Translations under genes and position numbers: made by a program
The notes under the pieces: model-generated
Told to the model about the DNA's origin: nothing
What the model saw: only the letters and a program-made list of their open reading frames with translations
Databases searched by the model: none
Source of the DNA: Acidobacteriota bacterium
GTDB lineage: Bacteria; Acidobacteriota; Vicinamibacteria; Vicinamibacterales; CAVVIG01
Length of the DNA: 64,000 bases
Direction: 5' to 3'
NCBI GenBank assembly: GCA_018268955.1
Contig: JAFDVO010000036.1
Location: 1-64,000, forward strand
In this document: positions 25,686-34,742 of the stretch, one piece after another
Numbering within the stretch: position 1 is the stretch's first letter
How the letters are laid out: each line of letters starts with the position of its first letter

Positions 25686-26228
25686 TCACTTCTTCTCTGG
25701 AACAATCCCCTGCTTGAACGTGCCGACGCTGAACTCGGCCGACTTGCCCTTCGGGATGCTGAGCGACTTCCACTGATCGCCGGCGAAGTGTTTCGCCACG
25801 AACACGATCTGCCCGACGTGATACGCGGTGTGCGTCACGGAGCGATTCAGCGCCTCCACCACCGCAAACGCCTCCCCCCGAATGAAGACGGTGCGTTCGA
25901 GGTCGGCGACCGTCAGGGCATCGAGCTGGCCAAGCACCGTGTCCCAGGCGTGGTTCCAGTCGTCGAGTAGCTCCGCCCGCGTGCGCGGACGCGCCTCGAA
26001 CTCCGCGTCCCGGTTGCGGTCGGGCTTCTCGCCGTCGGAGGTCAGGAAGTCCGTGAAGCGCGAGCGGAGGTTGCCGGCAACGTGCTGCATGACGACCGCC
26101 ACGCTGTTGTCCTCCGCGTCGAGCGGCTCGAACAGCTCCACGTCCGTGACCTGCGCGATGGCCCGTTCGGCAAGCGCGCGGTAGTTCCGGTAGCTGCGGC
26201 GGATGTCGGCCAGGTAGGTCAGGGACAT
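25686..26228 (-). CDS. DinB-like (DUF1572) protein
   Basis: A 180-residue four-helix-bundle protein of the DinB/DUF1572 type. Three conserved His residues that could bind metal are suggested by MQHVAGN and THTAYHVGQI. Related proteins act as mycothiol- or bacillithiol-dependent transferases, but for most members the role is unknown. The ATG at 26228 (MSLTYLADIRR) fits the family start; six further codons upstream are open. It lies on the same strand as, and after, the second acyl-CoA dehydrogenase. Confidence 0.8.
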   Translation of the reverse strand: MSLTYLADIRRSYRNYRALAERAIAQVTDVELFEPLDAEDNSVAVVMQHVAGNLRSRFTDFLTSDGEKPDRNRDAEFEARPRTRAELLDDWNHAWDTVLGQLDALTVADLERTVFIRGEAFAVVEALNRSVTHTAYHVGQIVFVAKHFAGDQWKSLSIPKGKSAEFSVGTFKQGIVPEKK

Positions 26229-26269
26229 AAGCTCACCAACTCGCATTCACCAACCGCGAACGCACCAGT

Positions 26270-27445
26270 TCACGAAACCCCGATGATCTGCTTGGCGATC
26301 GTCTGCAACTGCAGGTTCGACGTGCCCTCGTAGATCTGACCGATCTTGGCGTCGCGGAACAGCTTCTCGACCGGGTAGTCCTTCACGAACCCATTGCCGC
26401 CGAAGAGATTGACGGCCAGCGAGGCGACCCGTTCGGCGACCTCTGACGCGTAGAGCTTGCACATGGCCGCTTCCGTGAGGAACGGCTGCCGCACATCCCT
26501 CAGTCGTGCCGCCTCGTACACCATCAGGCGCGCCGCGTGGATCTCGGTGGCGGCCCGCGCCAGTTGGTGCTGCACCGACTGGAAGCTCGAAATCGCACTC
26601 CCGAACTGCTTGCGCTCGGAGGTGTAGCGGACCGCATGGTCCAGCGCGCCCTGCGCGAGCCCGACCATCTGGGCCCCGATCCCGATGCGTCCCTCGTTCA
26701 GCGTCTCGATCGCGACCTTGTACCCCTTGCCGACCTCGCCGAGTACGTGAGAAGCGGGCACGCGGCAGTCGTCGAACAGGAGCTCGCAGGTGCTGCTGGC
26801 GCGTATGCCGAGCTTGTCTTCCTTCTTGCCGACCGTGAACCCCGGCGTGCCCTTCTCGACGAGGAACGCGGTAATCCCCCTGTAGCCCGCCTCCGGGTTC
26901 GCGTTCGCAAACACGATGAAGAGCCCGGCCTCGTTCGCGTTGGTGATCCAGAGCTTGCGTCCGCTCAGCGTCCACTCGTCGCCGGTCCGCACCGCACGGG
27001 CTGACAATGCGAAGGCGTCGCTGCCCGAGCCGGCTTCGGACAGCGCGTAGGCACCAACCGTATCCGTCGCAAGCCTGGGAAGGAGGTGCGCCTGCTGCTG
27101 CGGCGATCCCCACCGGAGCAGGGCATTGATGACCAGTGTGTTCTGGACGTCGACCGCGACCGCCACCGCAGGGTCCACGCGGGAGAGCTCCTCGATGGCG
27201 AGGACCGAATGGAAGAAGCTGGCGCCAGCGCCGCCGTGCGCCTCGGGAATCTCGATCGCCATCAGCCCCATCTCGAACAGCTGGCTGATGAGTGCGGGGG
27301 CGAGCTTCGCGTGCTCGTCCATCTCGCGCACGAGGGGACGGATCTCGCGGTCCGCAAACTCGTAGACGCTCTCGCGGAACAGCCGCTCGTCGTCGGACAA
27401 CCTCGTCAGCGGGCGGTGGGCAGATGCGCTCGGCTCGGGGCTCAC
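26270..27445 (-). CDS. Acyl-CoA dehydrogenase
   Basis: A 391-residue acyl-CoA dehydrogenase, close to short/branched-chain types. The flavin-binding ALSEAGSGSDAF, the substrate motif KLWITNANEA and the closing QIYEGTSNLQ with the catalytic Glu are all present. It should oxidise an acyl-CoA to the trans-2-enoyl-CoA and pass electrons to ETF. It differs clearly from the homologue at 24489, which has Gln at the catalytic site. GTG start; TAACAT lies eight bases upstream. Confidence 0.92.
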   Translation of the reverse strand: MSPEPSASAHRPLTRLSDDERLFRESVYEFADREIRPLVREMDEHAKLAPALISQLFEMGLMAIEIPEAHGGAGASFFHSVLAIEELSRVDPAVAVAVDVQNTLVINALLRWGSPQQQAHLLPRLATDTVGAYALSEAGSGSDAFALSARAVRTGDEWTLSGRKLWITNANEAGLFIVFANANPEAGYRGITAFLVEKGTPGFTVGKKEDKLGIRASSTCELLFDDCRVPASHVLGEVGKGYKVAIETLNEGRIGIGAQMVGLAQGALDHAVRYTSERKQFGSAISSFQSVQHQLARAATEIHAARLMVYEAARLRDVRQPFLTEAAMCKLYASEVAERVASLAVNLFGGNGFVKDYPVEKLFRDAKIGQIYEGTSNLQLQTIAKQIIGVS

Positions 27446-27473
27446 AGCCGGTGATGTTAACAGGCGCGGGGGC

Positions 27474-27488
27474 TAAGATAGAACCATG
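27474..27488 (+). promoter_or_regulatory. Candidate leaderless -10 element of the VWA genes
   Basis: TAAGAT at 27474-27479, six bases, then the ATG at 27486. The divergent acyl-CoA dehydrogenase gene starts 40 bases away. Confidence 0.5.
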
Positions 27489-29603
27489 GCGAAGCTGCTT
27501 CGGATCGGCGCCGCCGCGGCCATCGTGGTCGCGATCCTCTCGGGTGTTCCGGGCCACGCGCAGCAGCCATCGGGCGGAAGCAGCGCCTCCACCCCGGCAG
27601 CGCAGGGGCAGACGCCGGCACAGGGCCAGGCCCAGACGCCCGCACCCAACCAGCCGGTCTTCAGGAGCGGGATCAACTTCGTTCGCGTCGACGTGATCGT
27701 CTCGGACCGGAACGGCAACCCGGTCGGGGACCTCAAGCCCGAGGACTTCGAGATCGTCGAGGACGGCAAGAACCAGGCGATCGAGACCTTCAAGCTCGTC
27801 TCGCTCGACGGCGGCCTTCAGCAGAGCACCAAGGAACCGCCGCGCCAGATCCTGACCGATGCCGACGAGGAGTCGGAAGCCGCGAGAGACGACGTGCGGC
27901 TGTTCGCGTTCTTCATGGACGACTATCACGTCCGGGTCGAGAACAGCATGATGGCGCGCGACCAGCTTGCACGCTTCGTGCAGACGCAGCTCGGGCCCAG
28001 CGACATGGTCGGCGTGATGTACCCGCTCGAGCCGGTTGCGTCCGTGCGCATGACGCGCAACCATGACGCCATCGTTCGCGGCCTCGGGCAGTTCCGCGGG
28101 CGCAAGTTCGACTACACCCCGAGGAACGACTTCGAGCAGCGCTACGCCTACTATCCGACCGAGATGGTGGAGCAGATCCGCAACCAGGTCTCGCTCTCCG
28201 CGCTCAAGGCGCTGATCGTGCACATGGGCGGGCTCAAGGAAGGGCGCAAGTCGCTCATCCTCATCAGTGAGGGGTACAACGCGCTGCTGCCACCGCAGAT
28301 GCGCGACCAGATTGCCGCCATTCCCGGGTCGGGCAACCCGAACGCCCTGGACCCGTTCGCCGGCCAGAACAGCCTCGTCGAGGATCGCGCGCAGTTCATG
28401 GCCGGGAACGACATGCAGTCGAACCTGCGCGAGATCTACGACACGGCCAACCGGAACAACGTCGCCATCTATGCCGTGGACCCGCGTGGGCTGTCCACGG
28501 GCGAATTCGGCATCGACCAGAACATCTCGCAGACGACCGACCGGCAGTACCTCAACGCGACGATGGAGACGCTGCGGACGCTGGCGATCAACACGGATGG
28601 CCGCGCCATCGTCAATCGCAACGATCTTGCGGGCGGGATGAAACAGATCCTGCGGGACTCGAGCGCGTATTACCTGCTCGGCTACAACTCCACGTCGACC
28701 GCCACCGACGGCAAGTTCCACGAAATCAAGGTGCGCGTGAAGCGCTCGGGCGTTCAGGTCCGTGCGCGCCGCGGGTATTGGGCATTCACGGCCGAGGATG
28801 CCCAACGGGCGCTGGCGCCGCCGAAGCCGGAGCCTCCGAAGGCGGTCGAGACAGCGATTGCGTCGATTGCGGCGCCGTCGCGGTCGCGCCTGGTGCGCAC
28901 CTGGATTGGGACCAGCCGCGGGACCTCCGGTAAGACCCGCGTGACGGTTGTCTGGGAACCGGTGCCGCGAGCGCCAGGGGATCGCGGACGCGAGGCTGAC
29001 ATCCCCGCGCGGATGTCGGTCACGGCCGTCGCCCCGGATGGGGCGCCGTACTTCCGCGGAAAGACGCCTGACGCGGCTTCGACCAACAGTGGGACGTCCG
29101 CCACCAGCGGAGGCGCAGTCACCTTCGAGGCGAACCCGGGCACGATGCAACTGCGTCTCGCGGTCGAAAGCGCCGGAGCCGAGACACTCGACAGCGAAGT
29201 GCGGGAAGTGACGGTCCCCGACCTGACGTCGCCGGACACGGTGATGGCGACGCCGGAAGTGTTCCGTGCGCGGACCGTTCGCGAGTTCCAGCAGATCAAG
29301 GCCGACCCGAAGGCGGTCCCGACTGCCGCGCGTGAGTTCACGCGTGCCGAGCGCGTGTTCGTGCGCGTTCCGCTCGTCGCGACCGGCGGCGCCGCGCCGA
29401 CCGTCACGGCGAAGCTGTTGAACCGAACGGGGCAGGCGGTGGCCGATCTGCCAGTGGCTCCGTCGGCGGCGGCAAACGGAGATGTGCGCGACATCGACCT
29501 CAGCCTCGCTCCGTTGGCTCCCGGCGAGTACATCGTGGAGATCACCGTCGCGGGTGCCGCCTCTCCGGCCAAGGAACTGGTCGGCTTCCGCATCACCGGT
29601 TGA
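27486..29603 (+). CDS. Secreted VWFA-related acidobacterial domain protein
   Basis: A 705-residue protein. Residues 1-24 form a signal peptide (cut near GHAQQ), followed by a Gln/Pro/Ala-rich linker to about 60. The von Willebrand A-like domain (about 60-420) matches the VWFA-related family typical of Acidobacteria: it begins VDVIVSDRNGNPVGDLKPED, the usual MIDAS DxSxS is replaced by FMDDYHV, and it ends with ARRGYWAF. The C-terminal 270 residues are beta-rich repeats that may form a pair of Ig-like domains. Function is unknown. It is four bases from a smaller homologue. Confidence 0.88.
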   Translation: MAKLLRIGAAAAIVVAILSGVPGHAQQPSGGSSASTPAAQGQTPAQGQAQTPAPNQPVFRSGINFVRVDVIVSDRNGNPVGDLKPEDFEIVEDGKNQAIETFKLVSLDGGLQQSTKEPPRQILTDADEESEAARDDVRLFAFFMDDYHVRVENSMMARDQLARFVQTQLGPSDMVGVMYPLEPVASVRMTRNHDAIVRGLGQFRGRKFDYTPRNDFEQRYAYYPTEMVEQIRNQVSLSALKALIVHMGGLKEGRKSLILISEGYNALLPPQMRDQIAAIPGSGNPNALDPFAGQNSLVEDRAQFMAGNDMQSNLREIYDTANRNNVAIYAVDPRGLSTGEFGIDQNISQTTDRQYLNATMETLRTLAINTDGRAIVNRNDLAGGMKQILRDSSAYYLLGYNSTSTATDGKFHEIKVRVKRSGVQVRARRGYWAFTAEDAQRALAPPKPEPPKAVETAIASIAAPSRSRLVRTWIGTSRGTSGKTRVTVVWEPVPRAPGDRGREADIPARMSVTAVAPDGAPYFRGKTPDAASTNSGTSATSGGAVTFEANPGTMQLRLAVESAGAETLDSEVREVTVPDLTSPDTVMATPEVFRARTVREFQQIKADPKAVPTAAREFTRAERVFVRVPLVATGGAAPTVTAKLLNRTGQAVADLPVAPSAAANGDVRDIDLSLAPLAPGEYIVEITVAGAASPAKELVGFRITG

Positions 29604-29606
29604 CGC

Positions 29607-31409
29607 GTGCGGGCCCTGCGCGTCGTCCTGGCGTGCGTGCTGGCGGGGGCAGCGGGTGAGGCGCAGCAGGCCTCCCAGCCTGTCACGCTCGACCTGGTGC
29701 TCGACGCCCCTGAGCCGATGCCGCTGAGCGTCGCCGACATCGAGGTGCTCGAGTCCGGTCGGCCCGTTCCCGTCAGCGCCGTGCGGCTGCAGCGCCCATC
29801 GGGACAAGCCGCGCCGCTCGCGCCGATTGCGTCCGACACGGATGAACAGGCCGCGGCCGCGGCAGCGGACCACCTGTTCGGCATCTACGTCGATGAGTAT
29901 CACCTGAGTGCGGGCGCCCCGTTCGAGCGGATGCGGGATGCGCTCGCGACAGCGCTGCGCAGCAGACTCGGTCCGCGCGACCTTCTGGTCGTGCTGAAGC
30001 CGCTCGATTCGGTCACCGCCATCCGACTGAGCGCCGATCGGGAGCAGGCTGCGGCGGTGGTGCAGGGGGCTCAGCCGCGTCGAGGCGACTACGCGCCGCG
30101 GAGCGAGTTCGAGCGCGACTTCCTGGCCGGCGCTCCCGCGAGAATCGACGCGCAGCGCAACCAGATCGTGACCTCGGGGCTCGACGCGCTGATTGCGCAC
30201 CTGGCGCAGTTCCCGGGACGCAAGACGCTGCTCGTGTTCAGCGAAGGCATCCCGGTGCCGCGAGCGGCACGGCGCACGGCGTCGACCCAGACTGGCCTGG
30301 CTCCGCTGTCACTCGCGGCGAACCGCGGCGGGATCGCGGTGTACGGCCTCATGCCGGCGTTCAACCGACCCGATCCGCCTACCGATGATGGCCCGATTCA
30401 GGATGCGGGGAATGCCGATGCGCTCCGCGCGCTGGCGCTCGGCACGACCGGGCTGGTGATCGACGAGGCCACGGCTGCACCCGGGCTGGCGCGAATGGTC
30501 GCCGACGCGCACCGCTACTACCTGATCAGCGTCGCCCCTGGCGATCCCGAGCCGGACGGACGTTATCGCGCTGTCGAGGTTCGTGTCCGTAGGCGTGGTC
30601 TGACGTGGCGCGCGCGAGGCGGGTTCGCGGTCAGACCGGTTGCGCCGCCTCCGCGAGAGCCGTTGGTCAAACCACTGCCCGCAGGCCTTCGCGTCCCCAG
30701 ACACTCGAGTGCGCTCATCCGCCCGTGGGTGGGGCAGTCCGCGGCAGACGAGGGGCAGACCCGGGTGGAGTTCGTGTGGGAGCCAGCGCCCGTTCGGGCC
30801 GGCGATCGGCCGTCTGCCACAGCGGCGCGGATTGCGCTCACCGTCAGCACGATGGACGACGCGCCGATCTTCTCCGGGCAGGTCGTGCCGACCGGCATCG
30901 AGCACATCGCTCCGTCGCCGGTCCCATCCCGCGTCACGTTCACCGCGGCGCCGGCGACCCTGTTGATGCGCATGGAGGTGCTCGACCTTGCCGGACGCGT
31001 GATCGACCAGGACGTCCGGGACCTCGTGGTCAACCGCTTCTCCGGTCCGATCGCGCTGGGGACGCCAACGGTCTTCCGCGCGAGGACGGAGCGGGATCTC
31101 CGCCTGCTCAGGGAGAACGACGCCTCGGCGGCTCCTGCCGCCTCCCGACAATTCAGCCGGACCGAGCATCTCGTCATCCGCGTGCCGGTTTCGGCTCCGC
31201 CGGATGTCGTCGTCACGGCACGACTGCAGAACGCGATGGGCGGCACGCTTCGCAGCCTCGACATCGAACGCGTGCATGACTCGTCGCCGGACCGACAGAT
31301 CGATCTGCCCCTGGCGGCATTCGCGTCAGGCGCCTACACGATCGAGTTCACCGCCCGCGCTGCCGGCACCGTCGTCGTTGCGCGCATGGACTTCACCGTG
31401 ACGCCCTGA
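29607..31409 (+). CDS. Second VWFA-related acidobacterial domain protein
   Basis: A 600-residue paralogue of the previous protein, in the same order: signal peptide (MRALRVVLACVLAGAAGEAQ), a VWA-like domain with VDEYHLSAGAPFERM in place of a normal MIDAS, HYYLISVAPGD-like closing, GLTWRARGGFAV, and a C-terminal beta-rich region that aligns with the end of its neighbour (FRARTERDLRLLREN versus FRARTVREFQQIKAD). The pair probably arose by tandem duplication. GTG start, three bases after the first gene. Export to the periplasm or surface is expected. Confidence 0.88.
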   Translation: MRALRVVLACVLAGAAGEAQQASQPVTLDLVLDAPEPMPLSVADIEVLESGRPVPVSAVRLQRPSGQAAPLAPIASDTDEQAAAAAADHLFGIYVDEYHLSAGAPFERMRDALATALRSRLGPRDLLVVLKPLDSVTAIRLSADREQAAAVVQGAQPRRGDYAPRSEFERDFLAGAPARIDAQRNQIVTSGLDALIAHLAQFPGRKTLLVFSEGIPVPRAARRTASTQTGLAPLSLAANRGGIAVYGLMPAFNRPDPPTDDGPIQDAGNADALRALALGTTGLVIDEATAAPGLARMVADAHRYYLISVAPGDPEPDGRYRAVEVRVRRRGLTWRARGGFAVRPVAPPPREPLVKPLPAGLRVPRHSSALIRPWVGQSAADEGQTRVEFVWEPAPVRAGDRPSATAARIALTVSTMDDAPIFSGQVVPTGIEHIAPSPVPSRVTFTAAPATLLMRMEVLDLAGRVIDQDVRDLVVNRFSGPIALGTPTVFRARTERDLRLLRENDASAAPAASRQFSRTEHLVIRVPVSAPPDVVVTARLQNAMGGTLRSLDIERVHDSSPDRQIDLPLAAFASGAYTIEFTARAAGTVVVARMDFTVTP

Positions 31410-31580
31410 GCGTCGGTCGGGATTTCGCTTTTGTCGTCACGTCGGTCTGGCAGGACAATCCTGTAGGCGCCGATCAGGTCCCCGCGCCATTCCCGTGCGG
31501 CCACTGGGAACGGGTTGGTTCGTATCAGCCTCCAGTTCCTTATCGCGAGCTCACACCCCAATCACCAGATCCTACAAAGT

Positions 31581-31607
31581 TGTGGCGACAGCGAGCTCTG
31601 CGCCACA
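31581..31607 (+). promoter_or_regulatory. Candidate enhancer (UAS) dyad for the sigma-54 activator
   Basis: TGTGGCG at 31581-31587 and CGCCACA at 31601-31607 form a 7-base inverted repeat with a 13-base spacer. The outer TGT and ACA are 21 bases apart, not 10 as in the classic NifA site, so the protein that binds it is not certain. Confidence 0.35.
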
Positions 31608-31701
31608 TTTGTGTGGGGGACATGAGTCGACCCGATTGCGACGTTCGTCGCGATTCAGGCGTGAAATCGACAATCGTCACCAGCGCACGACGGAACTCGG
31701 C

Positions 31702-31717
31702 TGGAATCCCCCTTGCT
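31702..31717 (+). promoter_or_regulatory. Candidate sigma-54 promoter (-24/-12)
   Basis: TGGAATC at 31702-31708 and TTGCT at 31713-31717. The GG (31703) and GC (31715) are 12 bases apart, as required by RpoN. The start codon at 31770 is 52 bases downstream. The gene encodes a sigma-54 activator, so this would give self-activation. Confidence 0.5.
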
Positions 31718-31769
31718 GTTCGACAGGTGCCGGCAGAAACGCCGGCAGAACCCAGGGGAAAGACACGAC

Positions 31770-33344
31770 ATGCCGTCCCACCGATCGGCCGCACAGTGGA
31801 TGGAGCCCGACGAAGCGCACGCCGGGGAAGTCCGCAAGTTATCCACGTTGCTCGAGGCGAGCCAGGCGCTGTCCGCCACGCTCGATCTGCACGCCGCCCT
31901 CGTGAGGGTGCTCGAGATCCTCGTACGCCACCACGGCGCTGTCCGCGGCGCGGTGGTGCTGCAGAACGAAGGCACAGGCGAGGTGATGCTGGAGGCCTCG
32001 GCCGGCGACATCTCGGCGGGCAAGCACGTGCGCTTCAAGGCGGGGGAGGGGATCGTCGGACGTGTGCTCCAGAGCGGCAGGCCCGAGGTGGTTCCGCGTG
32101 TGTCCCGCGAGCCGGGCTTCCTGAACCGCCTGTCGGACCGGCCTGAGCTCCCGGAACAGGAACTGAGCTACGTGTCGGTGCCGATCGCGCTCAACGGACG
32201 GACGGTCGGCGCGATGAGCATCGACCTGCGCTTCAAGGCGGATCGCGATTACAACCGGATGGCCAAGTTCCTTGGCGTTGTGGGGTCGATGATCGCGCAG
32301 GCCGTGCGGGTCCATCGCCTCATTCAGGCCGACAAGCAGCGCCTCGTCGACGAGAACACCCACCTGCGCCAGGAACTCCAGGAGCGCTACGACTTCTCGA
32401 ACATCATCGGCACCAGCAGCCCGATGCGGCAGGTGTACCAGCAGATTGCGCAGGTGGCGCGCACGAACACCACGGTGCTCCTGCGCGGTGAATCAGGAAC
32501 GGGCAAGGAGCTGATCGCCCACGCGATCCACTACAACTCCGCCCGTGCCAAGAAGCCGTTCATCAAGGTGAGTTGCGCCGCGCTGCCGCAGGAACTGATC
32601 GAGTCCGAGCTGTTCGGCTACGAGAAGGGCGCGTTCACAGGCGCGCACGGGACCAAGAAGGGCCGCTTCGAGGCGGCTGAGGGCGGCACGCTGTTCCTGG
32701 ACGAGATCGGCGAGCTGAACATGGCCACGCAGGTGAAGCTGCTGCGCGTGCTGCAGGAGCGCGAGTTCGAGCGCCTCGGTGGGACGGAAACGATTCGCGC
32801 GAACATCCGCCTGATCGCGGCGACCAACAAGGACCTGGAGAAGGCGATTGCCGCCGGAGAATTCCGAGAGGACCTGTACTACCGGCTCAATGTGTTCTCG
32901 ATCTTCGTGCCTCCGCTGCGTGAGCGGAAGACCGACATCCTGCTGCTGGCCGACTACCTGCTCGAGAAGTTCTCCCGCGAGCATGGGAAGTCGGTGAAGC
33001 GCATCTCCACGCCCGCCATTGACATGCTGAACAGCTATCACTGGCCGGGCAACGTGCGCGAACTCGCCAATGTCATCGAGCGGGCGGTGGTGGTGTGTGA
33101 CGGGCAGGTGGTCCACGCGCACGACCTGCCGCCGACGCTGCAGACGGCGGAGTCGACCGGGACGGCGCAGACCCGCACGCTGCGCGAGTCGATGGAGTCC
33201 TACGAGAAGGACGCGCTGCTCGATGCCCTGAAGAGCGCGCGCGGCAACCGCGCCAAGGCGGCGCGGCTGCTGGGCACGACCGAGCGGATCTTCAACTACC
33301 GGGTGCGCAAGTACGGCATCGACCACCGGCGCTTCAAGATGTGA
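31770..33344 (+). CDS. NifA-like sigma-54-dependent transcriptional activator
   Basis: A 524-residue protein: GAF domain (about 25-185), AAA+ domain (about 210-440) and Fis-type helix-turn-helix at the C-terminus ([20 protein letters not shown]). The AAA+ part has Walker A GESGTGKE, the sigma-54 contact loop [15 protein letters not shown] and the Walker [20 protein letters not shown] is the layout of NifA and of FhlA-like activators; there is no receiver domain. No nif genes are in the window, so nitrogen fixation is not implied. ATG 31770 is chosen from AGGGGAAAG upstream. It converges with gdhA, with 7 bases between the stops. Confidence 0.9.
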   Translation: MPSHRSAAQWMEPDEAHAGEVRKLSTLLEASQALSATLDLHAALVRVLEILVRHHGAVRGAVVLQNEGTGEVMLEASAGDISAGKHVRFKAGEGIVGRVLQSGRPEVVPRVSREPGFLNRLSDRPELPEQELSYVSVPIALNGRTVGAMSIDLRFKADRDYNRMAKFLGVVGSMIAQAVRVHRLIQADKQRLVDENTHLRQELQERYDFSNIIGTSSPMRQVYQQIAQVARTNTTVLLRGESGTGKELIAHAIHYNSARAKKPFIKVSCAALPQELIESELFGYEKGAFTGAHGTKKGRFEAAEGGTLFLDEIGELNMATQVKLLRVLQEREFERLGGTETIRANIRLIAATNKDLEKAIAAGEFREDLYYRLNVFSIFVPPLRERKTDILLLADYLLEKFSREHGKSVKRISTPAIDMLNSYHWPGNVRELANVIERAVVVCDGQVVHAHDLPPTLQTAESTGTAQTRTLRESMESYEKDALLDALKSARGNRAKAARLLGTTERIFNYRVRKYGIDHRRFKM

Positions 33345-33351
33345 GTGACAG

Positions 33352-34599
33352 CTATGCGTACATGCCGCGCATGCGCGTGACCGTCGCCACACGGCTGATG
33401 GCGACGATGTAGGCCGCGGTGCGGAGGTCGACGCGGTACTTCAGGGCTGTCTGGAGCACCGCGTTGAACGCCTCGCACATCTTCGCCTCGAGCTTGTCGT
33501 TCACTTCCTTCTCGGTCCAGAAGTAGCCCTGCCGGTCCTGCACCCACTCGAAGTACGACGTGGTCACGCCGCCGCTGTTGGCCAGGATGTCGGGGACGAC
33601 GAAGACACCGCGATCGTGGAGGTGCCGATGGGCGTCGGGGCTGGTCGGCCCGTTGGCGCCTTCGACGACCACCTTCGCCTTGATGGAGGGTGCGTTGGCC
33701 ATCGTGATCTGGTTCTCGAGCGCGGCAGGGACGAGGATGTCCACGTCGAGCGCGAACAGTTCGTCGTTGGTGACGCTCGTGCCGCCACTGAACCCGGCGA
33801 CGGTCTTCTGCTGCCGGACGTGGTCGTTCAGCATCGCGAGGTCGAGCCCCTTCTCGTTGTAGACGCCGCCCTTCCAGTCGGTGATGGCCACGATGCGGGC
33901 GCCGAGTTCCCCGATGAGCTGCGCAGAGATGGACCCGACGTTCCCGAACCCCTGTACGGCGACGGTTGCGTTCGAGATGTCGAAGCCCAGGTGCTTCGCC
34001 GACTCGCGTGCGGAAATCATGACGCCGCGTCCGGTCGCCTCGCGGCGACCCAACGACCCACCGAGCTCGAGCGGCTTGCCGGTGACGACGGCCGTCGACG
34101 TGTGGCCGACGTGCATGCTGTAGGTGTCCATGATCCACGCCATCACCTGATCGTTGGTGTTGACGTCTGGCGCGGGCACGTCCTTCTCCGGACCGATCGC
34201 GTCGATGATCTCGGCCACGTACCGGCGCGTGAGCGCCTCGAGTTCACGACGGGACATGCGGGTCGGATCGCAGATGATGCCGCCCTTGCCGCCGCCGAAC
34301 GGGATGTGCGCGACGGCGCACTTCCACGTCATCCACGCGGCGAGCGCGGTCACCTCGTCGAGCGTGACGCCAGGGTGGTAGCGGATGCCGCCCTTGGCCG
34401 GACCGAGCGTGATGTTGTACTGGACCCGGTAACCGGTGAACACCTCGATTTCGCCGTTGTCCATCTGGACCGGACAGGACACCGTGATCTGGCGCTTGGG
34501 ATGCGTGAGGATCTTCCAGATACCCGGCTCGAGATTGAGGATGCGTGCGGCCCCGTCGAACTCCTGCAGCATGGCGCCGAAGATCGGACCGTTGGTCAT
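33352..34599 (-). CDS. gdhA: Glu/Leu/Phe/Val dehydrogenase (glutamate dehydrogenase)
   Basis: A 415-residue hexameric-type glutamate dehydrogenase, interconverting glutamate with 2-oxoglutarate and ammonia. The active-site Lys is in IPFGGGKGGI, the substrate-binding part in GGIRYHPGVT, and the Rossmann motif is VQGFGNVGSISAQ. NAD or NADP preference cannot be told with certainty. The ATG at 34599 lies only 9 bases from TATAGT on its strand. Upstream of it is the left junction of the integrated element, so its native upstream region has been replaced. Confidence 0.93.
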   Translation of the reverse strand: MTNGPIFGAMLQEFDGAARILNLEPGIWKILTHPKRQITVSCPVQMDNGEIEVFTGYRVQYNITLGPAKGGIRYHPGVTLDEVTALAAWMTWKCAVAHIPFGGGKGGIICDPTRMSRRELEALTRRYVAEIIDAIGPEKDVPAPDVNTNDQVMAWIMDTYSMHVGHTSTAVVTGKPLELGGSLGRREATGRGVMISARESAKHLGFDISNATVAVQGFGNVGSISAQLIGELGARIVAITDWKGGVYNEKGLDLAMLNDHVRQQKTVAGFSGGTSVTNDELFALDVDILVPAALENQITMANAPSIKAKVVVEGANGPTSPDAHRHLHDRGVFVVPDILANSGGVTTSYFEWVQDRQGYFWTEKEVNDKLEAKMCEAFNAVLQTALKYRVDLRTAAYIVAISRVATVTRMRGMYA

Positions 34600-34608
34600 A
34601 GTGTCCCT

Positions 34609-34620
34609 ACTATAATGTAA
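34609..34620 (-). promoter_or_regulatory. -10 element of gdhA overlapping the attachment core
   Basis: Read on the minus strand, TATAGT (34614-34609) lies nine bases before the gdhA ATG. It overlaps TATAATG of the attachment core. The uninterrupted locus would have had a plus-strand TATAAT for the mutase gene and this minus-strand box sharing the same bases. Confidence 0.4.
34611..34617 (+). other. attL core (TATAATG)
   Basis: TATAATG at 34611-34617 also occurs at 44715-44721. To its right, inside the element, is TAA then GCAGCA (34621-34626). At the other end TGCTGC then AA precede the second copy. Joined in a circle these give TGCTGC + AA + TATAATG + TAA + GCAGCA, with perfect inverted arms. 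Confidence 0.65.
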
Positions 34621-34634
34621 GCAGCATGATGCAG

Positions 34635-34660
34635 AACGGCCCGGAAAACCGGGCCGTTTT
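34635..34660 (+). terminator. Strong hairpin terminator at the left end of the element
   Basis: AACGGCCCGG (34635-34644), loop AAAA, CCGGGCCGTT (34649-34658), then TT. On the plus strand it is a good intrinsic terminator. In the circular form it lies about 145 bases after the integrase stop and would end that transcript; in the integrated state the two are at opposite ends. Confidence 0.75.
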
Positions 34661-34668
34661 GCGTTTGT

Positions 34669-34686
34669 AGCTAACAGGTAGCTAAC
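34669..34686 (+). repeat. Left arm-site pair (AGCTAAC, 11-base spacing)
   Basis: AGCTAAC at 34669-34675 and 34680-34686. The same pair with the same 11-base period is found at 40712-40729 and 44578-44595, all in one orientation. One helical turn of spacing suits side-by-side binding of integrase arm-binding domains. Confidence 0.6.
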
Positions 34687-34742
34687 GGACGGGTGTGGCG
34701 TGCGCAAGTGAGCGTGATGCGCCGCTGAGTGGGGAGATTGGT

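Larger units (their letters stand above)
31410..31769 (+). promoter_or_regulatory. Regulatory gap before the sigma-54 activator gene
   Basis: A 360-base gap with no supported gene. It holds a sigma-54 type promoter (31702-31717) and an upstream dyad, TGTGGCG (31581-31587) and CGCCACA (31601-31607), separated by 13 bases and about 125 bases before the -12 box, where an enhancer-binding site would be expected. Confidence 0.55.

Noticed and set aside
26247-30200. A 1317-codon open frame on the minus strand
   Set aside because: It is antisense to the acyl-CoA dehydrogenase frame and the VWA genes and reads as Arg/His-rich low-complexity sequence; it results from high GC at third positions.
31770-33344. 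Nitrogen fixation cluster
   Set aside because: The protein is NifA-like in layout only; there are no nif structural or cofactor genes in the window.
34600-34680. A tRNA gene as integration target
   Set aside because: No cloverleaf or TTCGA-like T-arm could be found at either junction; the hairpin there is an intrinsic terminator.
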